Shown here: piece by piece, positions 1 through 10,019 of the stretch | How positions within the stretch are numbered: position 1 is the stretch's first letter | Layout: every line of letters begins with the position of its first letter | NCBI GenBank assembly: GCA_038373885.1 | Contig: JAWZYV010019913.1 | Coordinates: 980,001-1,044,000 of the forward strand | DNA: 64,000 nt | DNA from: Cheiracanthium punctorium | Lineage: Eukaryota > Arthropoda > Arachnida > Araneae > Cheiracanthiidae | Direction: 5' to 3' | Translations under genes and position numbers: made by a program | The notes under the pieces: generated by a model | Database searches by the model: none | The model's input: the letters and a program-made list of their open reading frames with translations, nothing else | Told to the model about the DNA's origin: nothing

Positions 1-716
1 TTAAAAGTATTTTAACTCCAGCTATTTTCTTTTTTGTGCTATTAAATAGTTTCCGCCTGGAAAGATTTTTAAGTTCTTTGTAAGTTAAGTAGGATTCACA
101 TCATAAAAATGCTCGAAACTTTCTTTTTTTGTGCTTTATGGACTGCATCTGTGTAATTTTACGAAAATGGTATGGACATTTTTTTTCCGATTTAATATCG
201 TTTGTTTATTTATTCATGCATTATTAGTTTATTTTGAAAGGCATTGTTATCTGTCACATAAGAGTGTTTCCGTGAAACTGAGAGAAGCGTTAAAACAAAT
301 GATAAGAGATCACTCACATCGCATGCAATCGTTTCTTATTTATTTTAATTTCAATGAAGAACATAAAAATGGAAATATCCTTGAACACAGAAAGGAAGAC
401 TGTGACCTGTTTATATTAATTTTTAACCAACACTTGTTAGAACCCACCTGTTCATTCAGTTATAATATGTTTCAAAATTATCAAATTTGTTTTTTAAACA
501 ATCGTATGCTACTGAGTTCGTTATATTAATTACTTTGTATCCTTTAACCATGCCGTTTTCAAGAATACTATTACCAAATGGAATTTTAATAGCTTCTATC
601 AAGTAATTGTTACTAAATTGATCAATGCCTGTCTCTTTAAAATTAGACTATAGGACATGTTGCCTTTATGATTCTGAACGATCCATACATACATTGATAA
701 ATGGTTTACTAAGAGC
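1..716. other. A+T-rich flank, no recognisable gene
   Basis: The longest reading frame here is a 132-codon plus-strand ORF at 131-529. I recognise no domain in it, its composition (rich in F, L, H, N) is what A+T-rich DNA gives by chance, and no splice context or repeat supports it. I treat it as probably non-coding. Confidence 0.4.
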
Positions 717-918
717 GAGATTCAAGTGAAACGCGCGCGATCGAGTTCGAATCGAACGTTTTTCAGTCCCCAGAATGCTTCCAATGAACAAACCTATCGC
801 GCTGTCGCGTGATCAAAACACGATTGGTTTGTTTCAGTTGAATAAGAAACATTGATATATTTCGAAGTTTTCCCTGTTCGACGCGGAAAACGTTCGAATT
901 GTGTTTCACTTGAATCTC
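717..918. mobile_element. Short TIR element (MITE), about 200 bp
   Basis: A perfect 16-bp inverted repeat, GAGATTCAAGTGAAAC, sits at 717-732 and as its reverse complement at 903-918. Symmetry continues inward with TTCGAACGTTTT-like segments on both sides. There is no coding capacity. The right end may extend a few bases (CACCCT), giving an AGGGTGAGATTC-type terminus. No clear target duplication was found, so the superfamily is open. Confidence 0.6.
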
Positions 919-2884
919 ACCCTAAATTCTCCAGAAGTGGGCCGAGGTGGTTCAGTTTTGGAATACATGCTTTTTCATGTTCTGCAGTAACTAATGGCTT
1001 ACTACTGGTACACTAATGTGGGCTCACTGCCGGTACTCACTCCTGGTACACTAATGTAACCTTTATGAGAAAAGGGACACTCATACAAATGAGTGGACCA
1101 CATCTCCAGTTTAGTTTGAAAGAGAAACAGAGAGAGAGCTTCAATATAAAACTGTGCCGCAATTTTTTTACTACACAAATGCTTGTTTTAAAAGCAGACT
1201 GTTTGTAGCAGTAAAATGCCGAAATAGTTTATAGTAAAAATGGGTACAGACATATAAAAAAATGAGGAAGGGAAAATAGGATCCCCTGTCAGAAGCCTTA
1301 ATTCTGAATATTTAAAAACAGTTACAGAAAATAGTAAAACACTTAAAAAATGTGTTTATAATTTCATATTTAGGCATAAAAGAATAAGTGACTGAGAAAT
1401 GTAATTTCTTTAAGATGTTAAAAATTCAAAAACTGCCAAAAAAGAAAAGAGAAAGATAGAAAAAGGAACAGAAAAAAGTTTTGCTCACAAAAAAAAAAAA
1501 AAAAAACAGAAACTCTCGTGTACCTAGAATGACTAAATAAAACATTTCATGTGACATTTTTACTGTTCTTTTTTTATTGAGAGCTATTATTATGTATAAT
1601 ATTAATGCATTATTATTACAATATAGAAAACTAAGCAGCTTTCTTGTGTAGCGCACTTTAACTTTAATATGCCTTGCCCCTACTTTTATGGTTATAGCTC
1701 TTACTGTTCAGAAGTTATTGGCATGACAACGGACTTTAGCGGGCACACTGTATTATGATTTCATTCTATTTTCCCAACCGTTTGACAAATCTATGTGGTC
1801 CACTTTTGGTAACATCAAAATTTTCTGTGCCCATGTATGGTGCATAGATGTGACCTAAGTTTTAGTTTTTTTTTTTAATTATGTCACAATTATTTTGATA
1901 TTTTAGTTGATTATCACGTGAGATATGAGTTTAAACAACCATAAAAATATAGATTTACAAAACTTCTCAAGTTATGATGATAGTTGGGGAAGTACCCTTA
2001 AATGACCCAATAGTGGAGCATTTATCTTATGCACTTTTAAAACGTGACAGTTTTGGTAAAATAATTAATACCCCCTTCAAATGCGCAGTCGAATCCCGTT
2101 TTAATGAAGCCCAAGAGACCAGCGAAATCATGTCCCTATAATGAAAATTCTTTATACCAATATTGCGAATTGTTACGATAATCAAAACGAAATTCGATAT
2201 AGCTTAATATTCAAAGATTAGTGAAGTTAACGGGAAGATTAGTGGGTATAGGAGTTACACTATAACCCGTTATCTTTCTTTGAACTAACATCTCGTGCGC
2301 ACAGAAGAGATTACAAGTCAATAGAGAAACAAGTTAAGAGATTTATAAGTTAAATACATTTTCAACGAAGCGATATCATTCACATAATTTTGGGATGATA
2401 AATAATGTTTTAAAGTCTCTACATTTCCTAAAGCTTTGGAAGTTATTGGCAAAGTGGAGTTCTCATCGAACATTACTCCTCGCCGCTGCTGTTCTGAAGG
2501 GATGGTTAATTTTCTTCTTGAATACTGCGAATAATGTTATCGTCTATCAAAGATTTGGAGATTGTCATATTATTATCAGCAGAAAGGAAAATCATTCAGA
2601 ATCACATACATTCAACACGAATGTTTGCTTTCGTATTGTGTGATTTTGGGGGTGGGGAGGGTGGTCGGGGATCATCGCCGGCTGAAGAATGCAATATTCC
2701 TGCCTAGAGAAATATTAATGGATCCCTGCCAGGTATACTATTTATCTCCTGCTGGAGAAATGTTAAATTAATCTCTGTCCCTACAACATCATCAGCACCT
2801 AACGATTTTAAGTTCTGAGAATAAAAATTCTTCTTTTGTATACCATACTAAGGAACAAGTAACAAACATCCCTTAGAAATAGAT
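919..2884. other. No gene seen; A+T-rich with homopolymers
   Basis: This stretch holds an A-run near 1490-1506, short direct repeats of an ACTGGTACACTAATGT type near 1000-1060, and a modest ORF at 2395-2643 with no recognisable domain. Nothing else can be supported. Confidence 0.4.
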
Positions 2885-2892
2885 ATACACAT
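2885..2892. repeat. Left target-site duplication ATACACAT
   Basis: These eight bases directly precede the left terminus of the 3.1-kb transposon and are repeated without mismatch at 6013-6020, immediately after the right terminus. Confidence 0.88.
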
Positions 2893-3205
2893 TAGGGTGC
2901 AGTGAAAAAAACTTTTTTTTTAAATTTCAAAATCCAATAGCGACCAAAAGTTGTGTTTTGTATTGAATAAGAAAAATGCACAATTTCAAAATTTTTTAAA
3001 TATATCTTGAGGGTCCACTATCACACCAAAATGTCACAAAAATTCGAAAAACAGAGTATTTTAATATTATTTATAAAATACAAAAACTATGATTTATAAT
3101 ATACAATAGCAAAAAATAGTTGGATTACATGCTGTTCAATGACTGCACAAAATTTTAGAATTGTCGGAAAATATCTTGAGGGTCCACTAAAGCGAACAAA
3201 AAAGG
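2893..3205. repeat. Left terminal inverted repeat with subterminal motifs
   Basis: This pairs with 5700-6012. Conservation is highest in the outer 160 bp (for example CCAATAGCGACCAAAAG is shared exactly) and resumes after a weaker stretch in a block containing CAAAATTTTAGAATTG. The motif ATATCTTGAGGGTCCACT occurs at 3002-3019 and 3171-3188, with a degenerate third copy near 3311-3324. These may be transposase-binding sites. Confidence 0.85.
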
Positions 3206-3556
3206 TCAAAAAAGACAAAAAAAAATCATTTTAAACAAAAAATTGCCTGAAGGAAAAACATTACCATTGTTCATTTACAAATAACTATATTTAAATAAAG
3301 TATTAAAATATATATTGAGGGTCCCGTGCAAAGAACAAATAAGAACAAACAGAGCGAAATTTTCCTTTTTGATCAGAACCAGGTGGCGCTGATGGTATTT
3401 TTCACCGCGCAATGTATTTACTTTTGAAAGGAAATTATTGCTATGAGATCACCTCGCAACTCGTTTTGTGTATTTGTGAATTCTATTTCTAGACATTAAA
3501 AGCTGTTAGCTAAAAGTGAATTTATTTAGAAGGCAACACAGCATTTTATTCCTGCT

Positions 3557-5460
3557 TTGATATTGCATTTCAGCATGAATTTGAATGTGAAAACTAGAGG
3601 TGATGTTGAAGACCTGATTCTTGGAAAACCAAAGCAGTTGGGTAATAATATGTTGCCCACATACGAAGAAATTATGCTGTTTCATTTATTTGAAGAGAAT
3701 AACTTGAAACATGATAAGAAATATAAGGAATCTACAGTCAGCGAAATTTCTGTAATCATGGCCGATCGATTAGAGTTAATTTGGAATCGTGCTTCAATTC
3801 CAATTTTTTCTAGAGAAAGAATTTTTCAAATGATTCGATCATTTCGCAATAAATATCAAAACCTTAAGAAATGGTTTAGCAGTAATAGAAAACAGAACGA
3901 GACTGTCCAGCAAAAAGTTAATAGTTTTTTAGCTGAGTGTAAAAAGTTGTTTGATATTTCTGCTTGCAAATGCTAATTTGATAAGTGCAAATGCGAACGT
4001 TCTCGTAAAGTTCCATAAAATAACGGGCTTTTCATAAGGACCAGAGGGGCGAACGAAACATTTCTATTGGCGGTATTAAAATTGAAACTATTATTTTAAA
4101 AAATGATGCGGAAAAATGAAAGAAAATCTTTGGAAAAAAGTCGTCTTGAAAAAAAAAAAAAAAAAAGTCAAAAATCGATTATAAGTATTCAGCGGAAAAT
4201 TTTGACGAAGAAGAAATTTCGGACAATAACTTTCATAAGTTAACTGATCCAGATTACATCTACCAGGGAAAAAAACAGCACCTTGCAAACATGAGTTAGC
4301 TTGCCTACATTTCCAAAGGTTTGTGATCAGTATGCGGTTTCTGACAGGTTAGCAGCAATGAATGCTTCAGCGATATTGAAGGACATGGGTATAATATCTG
4401 AAGATATGATGCCAAATGTTATAGATGCAAGCAAGGTTACATGAGAAAGACGGGGAATCCGCAAAAATCTGCAAGACAAGAATGAAGAAAGTATGTCTGG
4501 GGTATTTTTTTTCGATGCTAGAAAAGATTCTACACTTTCTTTGGAGAAAAGAGGAGAAGTCTATCATCGAGAAACAATTATGGAAGAGCATGTGTTTCTA
4601 GTAAATCAGCCTCATGACATATACTAGGGTCATGTTTCTCTTGCAAGTGGTACAGCAGCAGCTATTAAAAATGCCAATTATGAATCATCTTATAAAGAAA
4701 AACATTATCACCGACATGTTACTTACTGTTGGCTATGATGGCACAGTAGTCAACACCGGACGTAAAGGTGGTGTCATCAAACTGATGGAAAGAGAGCTTC
4801 AAAAGCCACTGCAATGGCTAATTTGCCTTTTCCATGCAAATGAGCTGCTGCTCGGGCACTTAATGGAACATATAGATGGATCTACTGTTAGACTATGAGG
4901 TTTTTCAAGTACGGTCGGGAAAAAAAAAACTGAAAAATTGTGAACAACTGCCTGTTGTTAAGTTTTTTCCTATTCCACAGCTAACTCCTATCCCACAGTT
5001 AACCACAGCTAACTGAAATTTGCACTTATACGTTGCTGAGCCAAATCCATGATCTCATAGCAATAACATCCTACATTGCCAAAGTATATTGCCGAGTTTG
5101 GTTTATGATAAAGGCTTCTCCATCATGCATAAGTGGAGCTATCCACTTATAGCGTATGATCAAGCTGTCCCGATACCTTAGCGAAGAACTTATGTCAGTG
5201 ATAGATCCTGTTATTTAGCGAAATGGGTTCTTCGCCCACCCTGAAAACATTCTTTTGTCTATGCTGTCAGACAAGAGAACACACATCCAAGAGCAGGTAG
5301 CTCGTAGAATTTTGAAAGCCTGAGAACAATCCAAAATGTAAGAGATTTCAATGTTCCAATGCTGAATTTCTAGGCGCAGGATTATATTGATTTGATTGAT
5401 TGGAAATGCCCTCATATCCAAATTACTTCACCACCAATTTATTTCATAAATGAGGAATGA
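3557..5460 (+). pseudogene. Decayed transposase-like gene of the 3.1-kb transposon
   Basis: The first block is an open 139-codon frame (3557-3976, probable start at the second Met near 3575). It contains TYEEIMLFHLFEENNL, ASIPIFSRERI and ends LFDISACKC, followed after a stop by a CKCE cysteine motif. Further blocks continue in several frames. An HKDQRGERNISIGG block lies near 4036-4080 and SDRLAAMNASAILKDMG near 4346-4396. FFFDARKD near 4508 may hold the first catalytic Asp. YDGTVVNTGRKGG near 4732-4770 may hold a second acidic site, followed by CLFHANELLLGHL. SRYLSEELMSVIDPV and FAHPENILLSML lie near 5170-5265. I recognise the block order as a repetitive, uncharacterised arthropod protein family. 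At least six stops or frameshifts make this copy dead. The transposase role is inferred from its position as the only gene between the TIRs. Confidence 0.8.
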
Positions 5461-5699
5461 TGAATTCATGGAAATCAAAGGGATGGAATTGCAATCGCTA
5501 TTTTTTGACATTTACAAAATAATGCCGTTAAAATAAATTTCAAAATGCCATGCTAAAAAAAAAAAAATGTGACATTCTAAATAACTGTTAAACGTTCAGA
5601 ATTTTTCTTTCCTTTTATATGTATTTTGTCAAACTATTAAAACCATTTTCAGGTAAGCAATTATTTGTAATGAAAATAGATTTTTCCCCCTTCTGTTTG

Positions 5700-6012
5700 T
5701 ACTTCAATGTTCCCTGCAGTGGAGCCTCAGGATATTTTCTGGCAATTCTAAAATTTTGCACGGCCATTAAATAGCATTTAAACCAAATTCTCATCGAAAT
5801 TGGATTTTAAAAAACATATTTATTTTTATCTTATAAATAATGCTAAAATACTCAATTTTTCAAATTTTCGTGATACTTTGGTGCAATAGTGGACCCTCAA
5901 GATATATTTCAAAAATTTTGAAATTCTGCATTTTTCATTTTCAATACAAAACACATCTTTTGGTCGCTATTGGATATTGAAATTTAAAAAAAGTTTTTTT
6001 CACTGCACCCTA
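5700..6012. repeat. Right terminal inverted repeat with subterminal motifs
   Basis: Reverse complement of the left TIR. It carries inverted copies of the subterminal motif at about 5888-5906 (AGTGGACCCTCAAGATAT) and about 5719-5736 (GTGGAGCCTCAGGATATT), at distances from the end that mirror those on the left. Confidence 0.85.
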
Positions 6013-6020
6013 ATACACAT
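6013..6020. repeat. Right target-site duplication ATACACAT
   Basis: Partner of the identical octamer at 2885-2892. The perfect match argues that the insertion is younger than the damage in the gene suggests, or that this copy was moved in trans. Confidence 0.88.
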
Positions 6021-8399
6021 GCCTGGAGCCACTTCTCATTCTGTAACTGGAGTCAGGTTTCAAAAGTAGACTGCGAAACGAAGCAACAAGCACTGCTCTG
6101 CATTGAGCCGAATTTCATGGTAGACTTAGAATCGACATAGGCAGGAATATACTGTTTGACGACCGATTATTTAGAAAAGCAAACATCCGATTTAGAGGAG
6201 GAAACGGGCAAGCTGATGGAGAGTTTTGAAGAAGTAAAGCAGCATTCACACTGGCCGTCCCGTGCCGCTTAGATTCTGCCCTGTTATCCATAATAATAAT
6301 AATAAAAGACCCACGTGCTATATTTTAGTATATTACAGATTATGATATTCATAGATTACTGTGCGTTAACGCCACCACAATACAATCACATAGAGATGAG
6401 CAAGAGGAAATGCATTCACTGCGCTAGCTTCCCCCCCCCCCCTCTTCGACCCGTTCATTTGGATTCACCTTTACTGGCAGCTTGCCAATATTCTACGCGA
6501 ACCGCAGTCAAACTATATGTGCTTGTGCATAGAAAATCAGGGGTACACTTCTGTTTGAATTGAAGTCACTTCCCAAACATCTTAGTGACTGCATTTGCCA
6601 TGTAATGCTTAATATATTATGTGAGTGGAGCATTTATATCTTCCTTCCATTTTTTTTTCTTCACATATGTCCCCTCCTGTGGAGAATGTTTTCTTTCAAA
6701 TTTCCCCCCGTGGAGAAAATGTTCAATTCGCACTCTGGTACTTCCACAAAATTGCAAGTATGTGGTTATTTTCACCCGCATCACCATCCAATGCTGGTAT
6801 GCATGCTCGGAATACATACCAGCATTGGATGGTATGTAATGCGAGCTGGGATTTTGCCCCCTTTTCCGGCCTCTTTATAACGGATTCCGTCGTTCGTAAT
6901 ATCCGAAATTTTAATACAGTAACTCCTATGTAATTTTATTTATAGAATACGAACGTCTTCGCTGTAGTGAGATTTTCGCTGTAACGGCCTTCGCTAAGAC
7001 ATGATTCGACTGTATAAATTAATTAGTGTAAATCTTATACTGTATTTGAAAAATAAACGATCCCTAAGTACAGACTGTGCTAGAAGGGTAGTAGCTATTA
7101 AATTTTAGTTTCCTTAAATATACCAATCTTATGCAAATTTTCATTTCCAGATGTGAAATATGACAGTAAAATGACATGCAAAAAATGAAATAAATAGTTC
7201 TCCATAAAGTAAAGAAAAGGGAATCCTTAGATTTGCTTCCGAAAAGTGTTGTTTCTTATACTATCAAATAATCTTGATAAATTTTTGTTCTCGCCATCTA
7301 TTTTTTTATTATTCTTTAAATACTTAAAAAAATATATCTATTGATCTCTCGTAAAAGGAAAAGATAAACTTCCGTATGTGATCAAAGAGGAAGTTTTTAG
7401 AAATTGCTTGGTTCAATTAAGGTGTTGTTAAAAAAATAGATATTTGATGTCATTTTTTTACATGTATATAAGCAAAACTTCTAAGGATATTACACTTTTC
7501 ATTTTTATGTTTTTATCTAGACTTTCTTTTTCAAAGTTTTCTAGGAAAATAATTTTTTTTCTGGTTGTAAAGTTTATTAATGATTAAATGTTAGTTTAAA
7601 GTAGAATGTAAAATAAAATCAAAGAGCCTGCACACCAGTAAAAAATGTTCGAACTATAAATGCTGAATACATGTAACGTAAAATTTAGTTACTCTGACGT
7701 ACAGCAATTTCTGGCCTTTAACTGAGAAGTACCAAATTTTTGATAAATCATTCTGCTTCATTTAATGAATTTTTATTGTACACTAACAGTCTCTTTGATT
7801 TTGCCAATAATCTTATACTTTTAAAGTGCTGTGAACTATTGTAAGACATTGTTTGATACGTTCATGTATGCGAGACTAATGTACTCACGCCAGCACACGT
7901 CGGCCATTTTGAAATTACAGTCGAAAGTTTTCTTTTTCTTTTTTTAAATTACATAAATGTCACAACCAACCAGTTAAAAACTGAACTTTTTATCTACGAT
8001 CTCACTTTTTTCTCATTTTCTAGTTTACGAAATATTTTCAGTTGAAATTCGTTAAAATCTCAATCTCAGACCAGGACTCGGTGTGCGTCTAACGTAGTAA
8101 AGCCTTGCTGTATGTCTCAAAGCGAGAAAAACTTAGTTCTTCAGTCACCCATCAATTTCATAATTGCGTACAACTAAACCCAATGATTTTGTTTGGCGAC
8201 GACTAAGAATGGGAACATCAGGTTGTTGGATATTAATTTCATCGTGGTTGGATATAATCCAAGTTTTTCTGGCGATATTTATTACGCCGTTTTTAAAGTA
8301 CTTTAAAACTATTCTTACAGTTTTTAGAGTGTTGATTTTACTGAAGATTCATTGTTTTTTACCGTCTAAAGTTTACAGTAGTAAGTTCTATAAACTCTA
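6021..8399. other. No gene seen
   Basis: Overlapping ORFs at 6315-6933 arise from a C-run (6430-6442) and pyrimidine-rich sequence and show no domain. Apart from the hairpin at 6783-6833 I see nothing supportable. Confidence 0.4.
6783..6833. repeat. Perfect 19-bp stem hairpin
   Basis: ACCATCCAATGCTGGTATG at 6783-6801 is followed after 13 bp by its exact reverse complement at 6815-6833. There is no terminator or gene context, so this is probably a small foldback repeat. Confidence 0.7.
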
Positions 8400-8765
8400 C
8401 AGGGTGATTCTAAATTGTTTTTACAAAATTTTAGGGGAGATAGGGCTCATAATAAAGAATCAGAATCACGTAGCAATGTGGGGTCAAAAACGCTGCTTTC
8501 ACTTACCTGATAATAATCACTTTATGAAAACCGTTGAAGTGTTTGTCTAATTTCTTAAGTAATTTTTCTTATACAATAGGTTTATCGCCAAAAATCTCAT
8601 CCATAAAATGAAATAGAATTTTTAAACTGGGAATTTCAGTCACATGTTTTCTGAAAAAAATGCGTTAGTTTTTGACAAACAATGGTCGGAAAGTTCACTG
8701 TTGTTCCAGAACTCATTCCAAAGCGATTATTAACAGCTACATGAAGACGATTTAGAATCACCCTG
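8400..8765. mobile_element. Mariner-like MITE, CAGGGTG termini
   Basis: The ends are CAGGGTGATTCTAAAT and its exact reverse complement (16 bp perfect), with weaker symmetry beyond. The left end is preceded by TA; the right end is followed by TG, a possible decayed TA duplication. The CAGGGTG terminus is shared with the mariner-like elements at 54962 and 61666, which suggests mobilisation by that group. An ORF overlapping the left end (8164-8550) has no recognisable domain. Confidence 0.65.
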
Positions 8766-9744
8766 TGTAGAAGTTAGTGGGTAAGTCTCACATAATGAGA
8801 ATCGCATACATCCCATTGAATATCTTAAGGAAATTCTTATACTGAGTTTTACTGCTAGTTCTCATTGTTTTTTCGAGCGTTTTGTCGTTATCGTAAAACT
8901 ACTCTCATTGTTTGTGAAGCGTTTTTGATAACTTTGTCGGAAGTGACTTTGTTTCATAACTTTTATTTAAGTTCTGGCGACATTTCTTTTTTCTTTTGTT
9001 GTAAATCTGTAGCTATAAACACTAATGAGAAGAGAGAGAAAACATCAGGCAGTTAACAACAGGGGATTTTTTTATGAGTCAGCTTCGCTACGAATTTGAT
9101 ATCTCCCATTAAAAGGAAATAATAATTTAAAAAAATCCAAAAATAGCAAACTGTGGAGAGAAGTGTGAAAATTTTTGAAATGACCGGTAAAATATCTTGG
9201 CATGATAAAAGTGTAGACATGAACCTTGTACAAGTGAACAATGCACTAGTCATAGGAGTGATACAGAAGGAAGACAAGCAGATTTACAAACAAACAACAA
9301 TCAGTAGTTAAATTATTTTGTATTTATTCTATATCACACGTGAATAATGAAATAATTTTATTAAATTTAATAATTCAAAATCCATTATTAAAATAAAAAT
9401 TAAACAAGTAAAAAGTATTCTTTATTTACATGTAATTCCATTACTATTATTACAATTATTACTATTACTATTTTTATTATTGTTATTGTTATTATTACTT
9501 TGTGAATTTAAAGATTTTTCAAGATTGTAGTTACCTCAGTTCTCTCTAGAATCCCAAATTTAATTCAAAAAATAAATAACTGTAAAAAATAATAAATTCT
9601 TCGAATATTACAGGATTCGGGTAGAATTACTCTAAGTAGGCAGTACGCCAAAAGCCAGCCATTTTATTACAGTACTAGGTGACTCTCTTTAGTTTGAATT
9701 ATGACCACACCGAGCCGTTAGACTTTAGACGGGATAAACGGACT
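8766..9744. other. No gene seen
   Basis: A+T-rich DNA with ATT-type trinucleotide stretches around 9440-9500. Short ORFs on both strands lack any recognisable motif. Confidence 0.4.
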
Positions 9745-9955
9745 GGGCTAGTGATTTCATTGTAAATGACTACCGGTGAGTGCCGTGGAGCCGGTACAGC
9801 GCTGTTGCCTTGCAGGACTGCTGGAAAGGTACTTCGGGGTTGACCACTTTAGTTACGATTAAGTTACTTTCTGAATGGCCGTCTCAGTGCTCGCTGTAAC
9901 GATTAACTTGAACTAGCAAGTTACTCTGCCAGCATGTGTGTTTGCAGGGAAGTTC
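9745..9955 (+). repeat. Dispersed repeat R2, copy 1
   Basis: This aligns along about 200 bp with the reverse complement of 17880-18090. Shared blocks include ATTGTAAATGA, TTGCCTT, a GACCACTTT block and the end TGTGTTTGC(A/T)GGGAA. A third member at 21150-21395 shares mainly the end. The family has a fixed GTGTTTGCTGGG-like terminus, as expected of a mobile element, but its class is unknown. Confidence 0.5.
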
Positions 9956-9996
9956 AATACATCCAGCTAATGCTTGTAGATTGAGCCCAATAGTTG

Positions 9997-10019
9997 TTTT
10001 TTTTTTTTTTTTTTTTTTT
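9997..10019. repeat. Poly-T tract, 23 nt
   Basis: An uninterrupted T run about 40 bp after the R2 copy. It could be the complement of a poly-A tail of a retrotransposed sequence, but I see no such body beside it. Confidence 0.8.

Larger units (their letters stand above)
2893..6012 (+). mobile_element. Complete DNA transposon, ~310-bp TIRs, 8-bp TSD, unassigned (hAT-like?) family
   Basis: The element starts TAGGGTGCAGTG and ends with the exact reverse complement. It is flanked on both sides by the same 8 bp, ATACACAT (2885-2892 and 6013-6020), a perfect target-site duplication. Imperfect terminal inverted repeats run about 310 bp (2893-3205 against 5700-6012). Inside is a single plus-strand gene relic (about 3557-5460). 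An 8-bp duplication and a TAGGG terminus are usual for hAT elements, and the gene contains a C..HANEL segment like the hAT insertion-domain entry; P elements also make 8-bp duplications. TIRs this long are unusual for hAT. The boundaries are seen directly; the superfamily is inference. Confidence 0.9.

Noticed and set aside
131..529. 132-codon ORF as a gene
   Set aside because: No domain, no initiation or splice context, F/L/H/N-rich composition expected from A+T-rich DNA; not supportable as a CDS.
934..1060. GGCCGAGGTGGTTCAG as a tRNA or SINE A-box
   Set aside because: No B-box at the expected distance and no stem pairing; a chance match cannot be excluded.
6315..6933. Cluster of overlapping plus- and minus-strand ORFs
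   Set aside because: They overlap in several frames, run through a C-tract and pyrimidine-rich DNA, and contain no motif.
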